64,000 bases of DNA from Flavobacterium sp. (GCA_029946065.1 JAQSDU010000014.1:179160-243159), one strand, 5' to 3'; numbered from the stretch's first letter, positions 25,307-34,562 are shown. The notes: generated by a model from the sequence alone, not told the origin. Made by a program: numbers and translations.

Positions 25307-26422
25307 ATGAATAGATTAAAACTGTATCGAATAGGAATTTTAATAATTATTTCAATTGCTTTTACATCTTGTAAGCTTGGTCGATTTGTTGTTTACAACT
25401 TCGCTGACATTAAAGATTATAAAAAATTCCCATCTCGACCATTGACGAGTAATGATACCAAATTTAAATTCAATTCAACTTCAAAGGGTAAATATCCAGA
25501 TACATTAAAATTAGGAAATAAGTCTGTTGCTTTTGATAAGGTATTAGAAGACAATAAGACTGTTGCTTTTTTGATAATTAAAAATGATACAATTCAGTAT
25601 GAAAAATATTTTAACGGATATAATCAAGAAAGCATTATTCCTTCGTTTTCTATGGCTAAATCAGTTACTTCTATTTTAATTGGTTGTGCAATTGATGAAG
25701 GCCTAATAAAATCTATTGATGAACCAATAATAAACTATATTCCTGAATTGAAAAAAAATGGTTTTGAAAAAGTTACCATTAAACATTTATTACAAATGAC
25801 TTCTGCGTTAAAGTTTAGTGAAAGCTATTTTAATCCATTTGGCGAAGCCGCTTCATTTTACTATGGTAGAGACTTAAAACATGAAATTTCTAAATTGAAA
25901 TTAAAAGGTATCCCTGGTCAAAAATTCGAGTATGTTAGTGGAAATACTCAACTTTTAGGTTTGGTATTGGAACGTGCTTTAAAAGACAAAACAGTTACGC
26001 AATATTTTCAAGAAAAATTATGGACACCACTCGAAATGGAATATGATGCTTCTTGGAGTATTGATAAAAAAAAGGAAGGAACCGAAAAAACATTTTGTTG
26101 TATCAACGCAAGAGCTAGAGACTTTGCCAAAATCGGAAGACTTTATTTGAATAAAGGAAATTGGAAAGGCAAACAAATAGTGTCCAAAAAATGGGTAGAA
26201 GAATCTACAAAAATTGATGTAAGCGAAGGAAGCGATGAAGGGTATCAATATCAATGGTGGTTACCATCGAATGATGGCGATTTTATGGCAGAGGGAATAT
26301 TAGGTCAATTTATTTATGTTAATCCATCTAAAAACATTGTAATTGTCAGGATGGGTAAAAATTACGGAAGAATTAACTGGTCTGATTTATTTATTTTATT
26401 ATCTAAATATAAAGCAAAATAA
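25307..26422 (+). CDS. Lipoprotein serine hydrolase, class C beta-lactamase-like
   Basis: From the ATG at 25307 the 371-residue protein has a lipobox-type leader (IIISIAFTSC, Cys22) and a penicillin-binding fold. The catalytic Ser115 and Lys118 are in PSFSMAKSVTS; the Tyr motif is YVSGNTQLLG, and EGILGQFIYV stands at the third motif. Proteins of this group are esterases or D-aminopeptidases more often than true beta-lactamases, so no resistance is implied. An in-frame start at 25256 would put its first codons in the array boundary and spoil the leader. It is the first gene of the cassette-like array and is more AT-rich than the core genes to the left. Confidence 0.85.
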   Translation: MNRLKLYRIGILIIISIAFTSCKLGRFVVYNFADIKDYKKFPSRPLTSNDTKFKFNSTSKGKYPDTLKLGNKSVAFDKVLEDNKTVAFLIIKNDTIQYEKYFNGYNQESIIPSFSMAKSVTSILIGCAIDEGLIKSIDEPIINYIPELKKNGFEKVTIKHLLQMTSALKFSESYFNPFGEAASFYYGRDLKHEISKLKLKGIPGQKFEYVSGNTQLLGLVLERALKDKTVTQYFQEKLWTPLEMEYDASWSIDKKKEGTEKTFCCINARARDFAKIGRLYLNKGNWKGKQIVSKKWVEESTKIDVSEGSDEGYQYQWWLPSNDGDFMAEGILGQFIYVNPSKNIVIVRMGKNYGRINWSDLFILLSKYKAK

Positions 26423-26427
26423 AATTA

Positions 26428-26580
26428 CCACTGGCTATAACTTGGGCTATTATATGCAATTGCGGAACACTTGTGCAAATTGAACCAGTTTTTTTCATAA
26501 TTTCGTTCTCGGTCACCGAAAGTACTCGGCTCCAAAATTGCCGCAACTGCAGATAGCCATTGCCGTTGGCAGTTATATTA
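26428..26580 (+). repeat. attC-like imperfect palindrome between cassettes 1 and 2
   Basis: The left arm CTATAACTTGGGCTATTATA continues to CAATTGCGG; the right arm runs from TTGCCGCAACTGCAG to GGCAGTTATA. The arms are inverted copies with mismatches and bulges. The inner part (for example TTTCGTT, GGTCACCGAA, GTACTCGGCTCC) is shared with the element at 27044-27190. The length near 150, the terminal TAAC / GTTA and the place directly behind a gene fit an attC site; the match to the strict consensus GTTRRRY is only partial. Confidence 0.6.
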
Positions 26581-26591
26581 AAACCCGAAAA

Positions 26592-27038
26592 ATGAGAAAA
26601 TTTTTATATATTTCAATAGTATTTTTTTTGAGTTGTTCTTCTATAAAGGAATATAGTTTACCAGAAAAATTAGACCCAATTTACATTCAAAAAGCAACTG
26701 AATTTGCAAAATCACAATTTGAAAGTTGTAAAACTCAAAATTACATACCGATAACAGAGGATTTTGCTGAACCGTGGTTAATCAAAAGTTTGACCGTTGA
26801 AGTCACAAAAAGTAGTTGTGCAGAAATTAATGAAAAATATGGAGACTTAATAGAGCTAAAAATTGCGCAAACATTATTTTACAAAAAGAACTATATCTAT
26901 AGATTTAAAGCTAAATATTCCAAGAGGGAAGAAATTAGTGAAATTAGAGTTTCTTCTAACTTAAATCATAAATTCAATGGATTAATTTTTAAGCCTTTGT
27001 GGACAGACACTTATACCAAGTTTAATCCTAGAAAGTAA
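26592..27038 (+). CDS. Small lipoprotein of unknown function
   Basis: The ATG at 26592 gives a 148-residue protein with a lipoprotein leader, MRKFLYISIVFFLSCSS (Cys15). The mature part is small and mixed alpha/beta, with two further cysteines (SQFESCKTQN and TKSSCAEIN) that could form a disulfide, and a basic end KFNPRK. I recognise no family. It stands alone between two attC-like palindromes, as a cassette gene would. An in-frame start at 26538 lies inside the palindrome and lacks a leader. Confidence 0.7.
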   Translation: MRKFLYISIVFFLSCSSIKEYSLPEKLDPIYIQKATEFAKSQFESCKTQNYIPITEDFAEPWLIKSLTVEVTKSSCAEINEKYGDLIELKIAQTLFYKKNYIYRFKAKYSKREEISEIRVSSNLNHKFNGLIFKPLWTDTYTKFNPRK

Positions 27039-27043
27039 AAATA

Positions 27044-27190
27044 CAACTGCTAACATGGGCTTGGCAAAATTGCGGCCTTTTTGCACAAAATTGTTCTACT
27101 TTTTTCCATAACTTCGTTTCTTGTCACCGAATGTACTCGACTCCGAAATTGCCGCACCGTCGCAAAGCCCCGGGCGTTATAGGCAGTGCT
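27044..27190 (+). repeat. attC-like imperfect palindrome between cassettes 2 and 3
   Basis: The left arm CAACTGCTAACATGGGCTTG runs on to GGCAAAATTGCGGC. The right arm GCCGCACCGTCGCAAAGCCC is its inverted copy with some mismatches, followed by CGGGCGTTATAGGCAGT, whose GCAGT pairs with ACTGC. The inner part is about 80 percent identical by eye to the element at 26428. It starts six bases after the stop of the preceding gene. Confidence 0.62.
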
Positions 27191-27231
27191 AACGCAGACT
27201 CAAGAATCTAACGCAATTTTTAAGACAAAAA

Positions 27232-28131
27232 ATGAATATCAACTTTTTTTCTAACTTACTTTTTTTGTTATTATTAATAACTTTACCAGAAATGGTATTT
27301 TCTCAATCGACCGACTTTACCATTCAAGATGTAAAGTTTGAAAGTCAGGGCATCACTCTCGCAGGTTCAATTTTAACGCCTAAAAAAATATTTTCAGCGG
27401 TTGTAATTGTTCATGGGTCTGATCCTGTAAAAAGAGAAATGGAGTTCGCTAAACGTCTTGCCAAAGAAGGTATTGCTGTATTGACATATGATAAACGTGG
27501 CGTTGGAGAATCTGGTGGTGTATATGTAGGACCATCTGTTGGGACGAATAATATTGACACTACTAATCTTAATTTATTATCTCACGATGCAAGTGCAGCA
27601 GTAAATACATTTCGAACCTATTTGAAAGATAAAAAAATACCTATTGGATTAGTTGGCTTCAGTCAAGCAGGATGGATAATTCCAATTGCTGCAAGCAAAA
27701 ATCCACAAATAGAATTTATGGTTTTATTTAGTTGCCCTACAATTACAACCCTAGAACAACTTCGATTTCAGTTTTATACTAATGGAAACAATAATTTTTG
27801 GGAAAATCATACAGAATCAGATGCTCGCGAACATATCAAAAATGATTCTGACAGGTATCAATTTACAGCTACAGACCCAAAAATTTCCTTGAATACTCTT
27901 TCGATTCCAGGGCTTTGGCTTTTTGGTGAGAAAGATATCCAAATTCCCGTAAAATTGTGCATAGAGCAATTAAATACATTTAAAGTTCAAGGCAAACCCT
28001 TCGAATATACCTTGTTTCCAACATTAGGACACAATACTTCTTCTGGCAATATTACAGCACCTGTTGCTATTTCAATTCAATGGATAAAGCAGAAAACTTT
28101 GAACATTAAAAAGTCTAAACTATCAAAATAA
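27232..28131 (+). CDS. Secreted alpha/beta hydrolase
   Basis: The 299-residue protein has a signal peptide (about residues 1-25, ending VFSQ). The oxyanion region VVIVHGSDPVKREMEF is followed by YDKRGVGESGG, the nucleophile elbow GLVGFSQAGWIIPI, the acid GLWLFGEKDIQIP and the His in TLGHNTSSG, so the triad is complete. This is the dienelactone-hydrolase-like group of periplasmic esterases or peptidases. It is the third gene of the cassette-like array. No recognisable palindrome follows it, only a terminator. Confidence 0.87.
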   Translation: MNINFFSNLLFLLLLITLPEMVFSQSTDFTIQDVKFESQGITLAGSILTPKKIFSAVVIVHGSDPVKREMEFAKRLAKEGIAVLTYDKRGVGESGGVYVGPSVGTNNIDTTNLNLLSHDASAAVNTFRTYLKDKKIPIGLVGFSQAGWIIPIAASKNPQIEFMVLFSCPTITTLEQLRFQFYTNGNNNFWENHTESDAREHIKNDSDRYQFTATDPKISLNTLSIPGLWLFGEKDIQIPVKLCIEQLNTFKVQGKPFEYTLFPTLGHNTSSGNITAPVAISIQWIKQKTLNIKKSKLSK

Positions 28132-28213
28132 AGTACTGTCTAGAAAAGCTCTACCAATTTTGATATTAAAACATCGAAAATAGTCTTGACGCTCCAACTT
28201 TCTATACCCCACA

Positions 28214-28245
28214 AAAAAAGTTCCGCTAAAAACGGAACTTTTCTA
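28214..28245. terminator. Bidirectional intrinsic terminator
   Basis: AAAAGTTCCG and CGGAACTTTT form a perfect 10-bp stem with a seven-base loop between the convergent hydrolase and rho genes. Confidence 0.9.
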
Positions 28246-28280
28246 TTGCTTTTTGAAATTGATATTGATATTGATATTAT

Positions 28281-30110
28281 CTAGTCATTCATCGAAATCA
28301 AAAACTCCTCATTATTTCTTGTTTTCTTAAACCTGTCGTTAATGAAATCCATGGCTTCCACCGGATTCATATCAGCAAGATATTTGCGCATGATCCACAT
28401 TCTTTGAAGCGTTTTTTCGTCTAACAGCAAATCGTCGCGACGTGTGCTTGAAGAAGTCAAATCGATCGCCGGGAAAATACGTTTGTTGGCGATTTTTCTG
28501 TCCAATTGCAATTCCATATTACCGGTTCCTTTGAATTCCTCGAAGATTACTTCGTCCATTTTCGAACCAGTTTCTGTTAATGCTGTTGCGATAATACTCA
28601 AAGAACCGCCATTTTCAACATTACGTGCCGCTCCGAAGAAACGTTTTGGTTTTTGTAAAGCATTCGCATCTACACCGCCGCTCAATACTTTTCCGGAAGC
28701 CGGTTGTACAGTGTTATAAGCCCTTGCCAGACGCGTAATCGAATCCAATAGAATTACGACATCGTGTCCACATTCTACCAATCTTTTTGCTTTTTCAAGT
28801 ACGATATTCGCAATTTTTACGTGTTCTTGCGGTTCACGGTCAAATGTCGAAGCGATCACTTCACCACGAACACTTCTTTGCATATCGGTTACCTCTTCCG
28901 GACGTTCGTCTATCAATAAAACCAACAAATAAACTTCTGGGTGATTGGCGGCAATTGCGTTGGCAATGTCTTTTAAAAGCATCGTTTTACCCGTTTTTGG
29001 CTGGGCAACAATCATGCCTCTTTGTCCTTTTCCGATAGGAGAAAACAAATCGATGATTCTTGTAGAAATCGAGCTTCCTTTTTCGGCAATTTTGAATTTC
29101 TCTTGTGGAAAAATTGGTGTCAAATGCTCAAAAGAAACCCTATCGCGCACCACTTGCGGATCGTGGCCGTTGATTTTTAGAACGCGTACCAAAGGGAAGA
29201 ATTTCTCGCCTTCCTTCGGCGGACGCACTACTCCTTTTACAGTATCACCGGTTTTCAATCCAAACAAACGAATTTGTGAAGTCGAAAGGTAAATATCATC
29301 AGGAGAAGCTAAATAATTGTAATCAGATGAACGCAAAAATCCATAACCGTCGGGCATCATCTCTAAAACGCCTTCGCTTTCTATAATGCCATCGAATTCA
29401 AAATCGGCATCGCGAAAATTATTCTTTTTATTCTTATTGAAATTAGGATTCTGGTTGCCATTGCCATTGTTGTTGTTTGCATTGACATTGACATTGCTAT
29501 TGGCATTCCCATTAGCTTCCCGCGGCTGGTTTTGGTTTTGCTTCTGGTGTTGCTGCTTTTGGTTCGGGTTGATTTTAGGTTCCTGAACTTCTTCGACAGT
29601 ATTTTCGTTTTCAGTGGCAACGTTTCCATTTTCTGGATTCGGTGTATTTTCAATTATTTCAGCACTCGCCGGGACAATTTTATTTTTAGCCTTGTTGACC
29701 TTATTTTCGTAATCTGCTTTCTTGAATTTGATTACTTTTCGATCGTCTTTTGGCTGAGAATTTTCAATGACTTCTTCCTTTTTTGATGCTTCAATTGCCT
29801 GATTTTCATCAAATAATGTAGCGGCATTGGAAGCCTGAATTTCTTTATCGGTCTTAAAAATTCCTTTTTTGTTGTTTTTTACTATTTGCGGGGGTTTTTC
29901 AGCGGCAATGCGTGCTCTTTTCGGCTTGTTATCGCCTTCTGAAGCAATTTCATTTTCGTTAGAAGTGACTGAAGAAGCGGCTTGCTGTTCCAAAATCAAA
30001 TTGATTAAGGTTTCTTTTTTAACGCCGGCAAATTTTATTGTTTTCGCCAATTTGGCAATCTCCTGAAGCTCAGGAAGCTTCATTTCTTTTAATACAGAAA
30101 TATCAAACAT
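28281..30110 (-). CDS. rho: Transcription termination factor Rho with long disordered insert
   Basis: The 609-residue protein has the Rho N-terminal helical domain (1-45), a disordered insert (about 46-235) rich in Asn, Gln, Lys and Glu with the extreme stretch 199-231 ([19 protein letters not shown]), the RNA-binding cold-shock-like domain (245-320, [13 protein letters not shown]), and the RecA-like motor with Walker A AQPKTGKT at 369-376 and the secondary-channel segment after it ([17 protein letters not shown]). E. coli Rho has about 420 residues. The insert is typical of Bacteroidota; for Bacteroides thetaiotaomicron Rho a comparable region has been reported to drive phase separation. It is a single-gene unit. 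Confidence 0.97.
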   Translation of the reverse strand: MFDISVLKEMKLPELQEIAKLAKTIKFAGVKKETLINLILEQQAASSVTSNENEIASEGDNKPKRARIAAEKPPQIVKNNKKGIFKTDKEIQASNAATLFDENQAIEASKKEEVIENSQPKDDRKVIKFKKADYENKVNKAKNKIVPASAEIIENTPNPENGNVATENENTVEEVQEPKINPNQKQQHQKQNQNQPREANGNANSNVNVNANNNNGNGNQNPNFNKNKKNNFRDADFEFDGIIESEGVLEMMPDGYGFLRSSDYNYLASPDDIYLSTSQIRLFGLKTGDTVKGVVRPPKEGEKFFPLVRVLKINGHDPQVVRDRVSFEHLTPIFPQEKFKIAEKGSSISTRIIDLFSPIGKGQRGMIVAQPKTGKTMLLKDIANAIAANHPEVYLLVLLIDERPEEVTDMQRSVRGEVIASTFDREPQEHVKIANIVLEKAKRLVECGHDVVILLDSITRLARAYNTVQPASGKVLSGGVDANALQKPKRFFGAARNVENGGSLSIIATALTETGSKMDEVIFEEFKGTGNMELQLDRKIANKRIFPAIDLTSSSTRRDDLLLDEKTLQRMWIMRKYLADMNPVEAMDFINDRFKKTRNNEEFLISMND

Positions 30111-30263
30111 GAATGTTATTTGAATTTAATTGTTTGGAAAAGTAAGAATGTAGTGTGAATTTTTTCGCAAATGAATAGTCCGTAGATGAAGTACTTACGG
30201 TTTTGTCTTGCAATAATACAAATAAAAATTGATGCTACAATAGTATTTATTAAAAAGAAAATA

Positions 30264-30271
30264 TATTTTTG
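30264..30271 (+). promoter_or_regulatory. -7 element (TATTTTTG)
   Basis: TATTTTTG lies 18 bp before the DUF4293 gene, in the gap that divides it from divergent rho. Confidence 0.5.
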
Positions 30272-30289
30272 TGCAGAAAATAAACCAAA

Positions 30290-30703
30290 ATGATCCAAAG
30301 AATTCAAACTGTTTATCTTGCTCTAGCACTTGTGGCGACAATGGTTTTGCCATTTGTTTTCCCATTGTGGATGCTTGAAGGCAACAAAGATTTCTATTTC
30401 ATGATGGACATGATTTATGTGACGCTTTTTGGACTAAGCACAACTTTATCGTTATTTAGTATTTTATCGTACAAAAAAAGACAACATCAGTTTGTAATTG
30501 GCAGGCTGAACATCATATTGAATTTAATTTTATTAGGATTATTTGTTTACCGCTCACTAAATTTATCTGGAGCGACGCCCGCCGTTGCTGAGAAAGGTAT
30601 TGGAATGTTCCTCCCAATTGTTGCTATCGTTTTTTTGGTCTTAGCCAATAAAGCCATCAAGAAGGATGAAGATCTCGTAAAATCTGTGGACCGTTTGAGA
30701 TAA
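30290..30703 (+). CDS. DUF4293 family membrane protein
   Basis: The 137-residue protein starts MIQRIQTVYLALALVATMVL, the DUF4293 signature, and has four transmembrane helices (about 8-28, 42-60, 70-88, 103-122) with a short basic tail. Position divergent from rho is the usual one in Flavobacteria. No function is established for the family. Confidence 0.88.
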   Translation: MIQRIQTVYLALALVATMVLPFVFPLWMLEGNKDFYFMMDMIYVTLFGLSTTLSLFSILSYKKRQHQFVIGRLNIILNLILLGLFVYRSLNLSGATPAVAEKGIGMFLPIVAIVFLVLANKAIKKDEDLVKSVDRLR

Positions 30704-30733
30704 ACCTATAAACTTAGTTTATTAGTGCGAAGG

Positions 30734-30764
30734 AAAGCCTGGATTAACGTCCGGGCTTTTTTTG
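30734..30764 (+). terminator. Intrinsic terminator after DUF4293 gene
   Basis: AAAGCC-T-GG and CC-G-GGCTTT form a stem around ATTAACGT, followed by seven T residues. Confidence 0.85.
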
Positions 30765-30869
30765 TTTCCTGAGTGCCCCTAAGTGAAAAAATAAATTATA
30801 TAAAACGAAAGATTCGCTCTTGTGTATTTTTTTAAAATTAGGAACTCAGCAGCGGAGCGTCTCAGCTAC

Positions 30870-31370
30870 TCAGGAACTCTTCTTCTCTACCTCCACAATC
30901 TCCAAATCCCGAATTTTATCCCCGTCAATCACAAACCGCAGCATTGTGCGCACGTTGTGAAAACCGTGAATGCCACAAGCGCCAGGATTCATGTGCAAAA
31001 AATTATGCTGCTTGTCGAACATGACTTTCAAAATATGCGAATGCCCACAAATGAACAGTTTTGGTGGATTCAAAGCAATCTCACTCTTAATATTCGGATT
31101 GTATTTTCCCGGATAACCGCCAATATGTGTAATCCAAACATCAACACCTTCACACATAAAACGGTTGTGCAACGGAAATTCCATCCGAGCCTTATCATCA
31201 TCAATATTACCAAAAACAGCACGCAAAGGCTTTAATTTTTTAATAGTGTCCGTTACATGCAAATCGCCAATATCGCCAGCATGCCAAACTTCATCAGCCA
31301 AATTCACATACTTTAAAATCGTATCGTCGATGTAACTGTGCGTATCAGAAAGGAGAAGAATCTTTTTCAA
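30870..31370 (-). CDS. YfcE/MJ0936-type metallophosphodiesterase
   Basis: The 166-residue protein carries the calcineurin-like metal motifs in order: LLSDTHSYID (Asp9, His11), VWHAGDIGD, VFGNIDDD, and the C-terminal ICGHSHILKV and MNPGACG. Short members of this type hydrolyse phosphodiesters with Mn ions; a physiological substrate is not known. The gene is convergent with the DUF4293 gene and separated from truA by an intergenic repeat. Confidence 0.9.
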   Translation of the reverse strand: MKKILLLSDTHSYIDDTILKYVNLADEVWHAGDIGDLHVTDTIKKLKPLRAVFGNIDDDKARMEFPLHNRFMCEGVDVWITHIGGYPGKYNPNIKSEIALNPPKLFICGHSHILKVMFDKQHNFLHMNPGACGIHGFHNVRTMLRFVIDGDKIRDLEIVEVEKKSS

Positions 31371-31384
31371 ATGTTTTTTTTTAG

Positions 31385-31490
31385 AAGCTGTTTCCCGCTC
31401 TCCGTTCCAATCTTTTTATCCGGAATTAATCGATAAAATTGAAATATCCTTCAGGATAAAAAGGATTTCACTTCCGATCGGGGCTAGGCT
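31385..31490. repeat. Imperfect palindromic intergenic element
   Basis: The element starts AGCTGTTTCCCGCTCTCCG and ends GATCGGGGCTAGGC. ATCTTTTTATCC in its left half pairs with GGATAAAAAGGAT in its right half. I recall near-identical text, with the same cores GTTTCCCGCT and ATCGGGGCTAG, in many Flavobacteriaceae intergenic regions, where its role is not known. It occurs once here. Confidence 0.6.
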
Positions 31491-31576
31491 TTTGTCGTAA
31501 AAATAAACAAATCGTTTTCAAATTTCAAATTAACATTTACTTATATCTTGAAATCAAAAAAATCTGTTTTAATAAG

Positions 31577-31584
31577 TATCTTTG
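31577..31584 (+). promoter_or_regulatory. -7 element (TATCTTTG)
   Basis: TATCTTTG fits TAnnTTTG and lies 35 bp before the truA start. Confidence 0.5.
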
Positions 31585-31619
31585 CAACTGCAAACTGAAC
31601 ACCGACCACTGAATACTAA

Positions 31620-32381
31620 ATGCGCTACTTCATCCAATTTTCATACAACGGCACCAACTATCACGGCTGGCAATCACAGCCCAATGCTGTTACCGTGCAG
31701 GAAATACTCACCAAAGCGCTGTCAACAATGCTCGGAAATCCAATCGATTTGATGGGCGCAGGACGCACAGACACCGGTGTTCATGCCAAAAAAATGTATG
31801 CCCATTTTGACGCAGATGCGATTACCGATATTCCGGTTTTGGTGCACAAACTGAATTCCTATTTGCCAAAAGACATTGCCGTTGACAACATCATCAAAAT
31901 GCATGACGATGCACATGCCCGTTTTGACGCAACAAAACGCACTTATGAATACCATATTTCCCGAAAAAAGAATGTCTTTGAATCGGAGTTGGCTTGGCAT
32001 TACACCCTTCCACTCAACGTTGAAGCGATGAATACAGCCGCTCAAATGTTATTGGAACATACCGATTTTCAGTGTTTTTCAAAAGTCAATACCGATGTCA
32101 ATACGTTCAATTGCAAAATCACCGAAGCTTTCTGGCAACACGAAAACGACAAATTGATTTTCACCATTTCCGCCGACCGTTTTTTACGCAATATGGTGCG
32201 CGCCATCGTTGGAACTTTAATAAACATCGGCATCGGAAAAATTACAATCGCCGATTTAAAAACCATCATCGAAAGCAAAGACCGAAAAGAAGCTGGTTTT
32301 TCAGTACCTGCTCACGGACTTTTTTTAACCGAAATCGAATACAAATATTTAAAAGATAATAGACCTGCAGATGATAGATAA
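31620..32381 (+). CDS. truA: tRNA pseudouridine(38-40) synthase TruA
   Basis: The 253-residue protein has the TruA fold and the catalytic Asp51 in MGAGRTDTGVHAKKMYAHFD. Other family blocks are FSYNGTNYHGWQSQP, ARFDATKRTYEYHI and RFLRNMVRAIVGTLI. It isomerises uridines 38-40 in the tRNA anticodon arm. The last seven residues are encoded by an intergenic-type repeat (GATGATAGATAATAG), so the natural C-terminus may vary between strains. The ABC exporter gene follows 53 bp later. Confidence 0.96.
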   Translation: MRYFIQFSYNGTNYHGWQSQPNAVTVQEILTKALSTMLGNPIDLMGAGRTDTGVHAKKMYAHFDADAITDIPVLVHKLNSYLPKDIAVDNIIKMHDDAHARFDATKRTYEYHISRKKNVFESELAWHYTLPLNVEAMNTAAQMLLEHTDFQCFSKVNTDVNTFNCKITEAFWQHENDKLIFTISADRFLRNMVRAIVGTLINIGIGKITIADLKTIIESKDRKEAGFSVPAHGLFLTEIEYKYLKDNRPADDR

Positions 32382-32430
32382 TAGCAACCTTAAATCGTCT
32401 ATCATCTATCAGTCTATCATCTATCAGTCT
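32369..32430 (+). repeat. Inverted plus direct short repeat at the truA 3' end
   Basis: AGATGATAGA (32369) pairs with TCTATCATCT at 32398 and again at 32413, within a tandem of TCTATCATCTATCAG. The stem starts inside the last truA codons. Confidence 0.6.
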
Positions 32431-32434
32431 TAAT

Positions 32435-34198
32435 ATGAAAGCAAAAGCCTTCGATACAAAAGTTTTCAAGCGCATTATGGTTTATACAAAACCATACCAA
32501 CGCATGTTCAATGGTGTGATTATTTGGGCAGTCGCATTGTCTGTTTTTTCGGCATTGCGTCCGTTTTTACTCAAGCAAACTGTTGACGGTTATATCAAAA
32601 CACACGACCAACAAGGTCTTTTATATTATATCCTTTTAATGGCCGGCGTATTGCTGATGGAAGTACTTTCGCAATTCTACTTCGTCTATTGGGCGAATTG
32701 GCTCGGGCAAGATATCGTTAAAGACATCCGCAACAAATTGTTCAAGCACATGCTCACGTTCCGCATGAAATATTTCGATAATGCGCCGGTGGGACAACTT
32801 GTGACCAGAACGGTTTCTGACATTCAGTCTATCGCCGGAATTTTCAGCCAGGGCTTGTTCATGATCGTTAGCGACCTGATGAAAATGATTGCCGTGCTTG
32901 TTTTTATGTTTTGTATGAATTGGCACCTCTCGTGGATAGTCATGATTGCAATGCCTATTCTCGTATTTATCACAAGGATTTTTCAGAAGAAAATGCAAAT
33001 CACTTTTGAAATGGTGCGTACCGAAATTGCCAACCTCAACACTTTTGTGCAGGAACGTGTGACCGGAATGAAAATTGTGCAATTGTTTACCCGCGAAAAA
33101 ATTGAAGCCGAAAAATTTAGCGCCATCAACGATCGCCACAGGCATGCGTGGGTGAAAACGATTCTTTACAACTCCATATTCTTTCCTATCGCCGATATTA
33201 TTTCATCACTCACATTGGCTTGCGTAGTTTGGATTGGTGGTATGCAAATTTTGAACGGCAATACCGAAACCACTTTTGGCGATTTGTTTACTTATACAAT
33301 GTTTATCGGAATGTTATTCAATCCGCTGCGCCAAATTGCAGATAAATTCAACGAGATGCAAATGGGGATGATTGCTGCGAACCGCGTTTTCGATATCCTA
33401 GATACGCAAGACCAAATCCAAGACAAAGGCACCGTTGAAGCACCTGAATTTACAGGAAAAATCGAATTCCAAAACGTACATTTCGGTTATATTCCCGAAG
33501 AAGAAGTCATCAAAGGCATTTCGTTTCAGGTAAAACCCGGCGAAACTGTCGCTATTGTTGGTGCAACGGGAGCTGGAAAATCAACCATTATCAATTTACT
33601 GAATCGCTTTTATGAACTCAACAGCGGCGCAATATGCATCGATGGGCAGAACATTCATGATTATACCTTAGATTCTCTTCGCCAGCAGATTGCAGTTGTT
33701 TTACAAGATGTCTTTCTTTTTGCTGATACTATTTATAACAATATTACACTCAACAATCCAAAAATTTCGCAGGAACAAGTCATTGCTGCAGCAGAAAAAA
33801 TTGGTGTGCGCGATTTCATTATGAGTCTTCCTGACGGATTTGATTATAATGTAAAGGAACGCGGTGCTATGCTATCTTCTGGCCAAAGGCAACTGATTGC
33901 TTTTTTACGTGCTTATGTGAGCAATCCGAGTATTTTAATTTTGGATGAAGCCACTTCTTCCATCGACACTTATTCTGAAGAATTAATCCAAAAAGCGACC
34001 GAAACAATTACCAAAGGAAGAACTTCGATCGTCATCGCGCATAGGCTTGCAACCATTGTAAAAGCCAATAAAATTATTGTCATGGACAAAGGTTTGATTG
34101 TAGAGGAAGGCACGCATTTTGAATTGCTCAACAAAGCGGATGGTTATTATAAGAAATTATATGATTCACAGTTTTTGGTAGAAAACAATACGCTCTAA
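32435..34198 (+). CDS. ABC exporter, fused permease and ATPase (MsbA/multidrug type)
   Basis: The 587-residue half-transporter has six membrane helices in the first 320 residues and a C-terminal ATPase. Walker A is VGATGAGKSTIINLL, the signature is MLSSGQRQLIAF (Ser in place of the first Gly of LSGGQ), and Walker B is ILILDEATSSIDT, followed by the switch His in VIAHRLATI. It should work as a homodimer at the inner membrane exporting lipid or drugs; the substrate is not readable. The stop overlaps the start of a small membrane protein gene by one base. Confidence 0.93.
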   Translation: MKAKAFDTKVFKRIMVYTKPYQRMFNGVIIWAVALSVFSALRPFLLKQTVDGYIKTHDQQGLLYYILLMAGVLLMEVLSQFYFVYWANWLGQDIVKDIRNKLFKHMLTFRMKYFDNAPVGQLVTRTVSDIQSIAGIFSQGLFMIVSDLMKMIAVLVFMFCMNWHLSWIVMIAMPILVFITRIFQKKMQITFEMVRTEIANLNTFVQERVTGMKIVQLFTREKIEAEKFSAINDRHRHAWVKTILYNSIFFPIADIISSLTLACVVWIGGMQILNGNTETTFGDLFTYTMFIGMLFNPLRQIADKFNEMQMGMIAANRVFDILDTQDQIQDKGTVEAPEFTGKIEFQNVHFGYIPEEEVIKGISFQVKPGETVAIVGATGAGKSTIINLLNRFYELNSGAICIDGQNIHDYTLDSLRQQIAVVLQDVFLFADTIYNNITLNNPKISQEQVIAAAEKIGVRDFIMSLPDGFDYNVKERGAMLSSGQRQLIAFLRAYVSNPSILILDEATSSIDTYSEELIQKATETITKGRTSIVIAHRLATIVKANKIIVMDKGLIVEEGTHFELLNKADGYYKKLYDSQFLVENNTL

Positions 34199-34476
34199 TG
34201 AAACTATTCCTAAAATTATTTTTTGGATTAGCGCTTTTTGAAATTATTTTCATGTTAGTTTCAATGAAATTTTGCGGCGGTGATAGGAATTTCATTTGTT
34301 CAATATCACATTTCATTGCTTATTTACTAGCCTTTCCTTTATATCTCACTGACCACAGCTATCCATTTTATGCTGATGGACCGTTTTACTTTGGCATTGG
34401 ACTTACAATTATTAATTTATTACTTCAGACAGCGTTTGTTTATTTTTTGATTATGCTTTACAAAAGCAAAAAATAA
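34198..34476 (+). CDS. Small membrane protein of unknown function
   Basis: The 92-residue protein has about three hydrophobic helices (LFFGLALFEIIFMLV, ISHFIAYLLAFPLYL, IGLTIINLLLQTAFVYFLI). Its ATG overlaps the ABC exporter stop (TAATG), so it is probably translated with the exporter. I recognise no family. Confidence 0.65.
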   Translation: MKLFLKLFFGLALFEIIFMLVSMKFCGGDRNFICSISHFIAYLLAFPLYLTDHSYPFYADGPFYFGIGLTIINLLLQTAFVYFLIMLYKSKK

Positions 34477-34562
34477 AGGTTTAAGAATATAAGTTTGTTG
34501 GCAGTAAAGTTTCTCAAAACAGAATAATTCCTTAATTTCGCTAACGCAAAAATTACGAAAAT

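Noticed and set aside
25307..26422. Beta-lactamase conferring resistance
   Set aside because: The class C-like lipoprotein group is mostly esterases and peptidases; the third motif is not KTG, so a resistance claim is not supported.
29386..29786. Frames with Leu/Phe-rich text opposite rho
   Set aside because: They are the antisense reading of the Asn/Lys-rich insert of rho.
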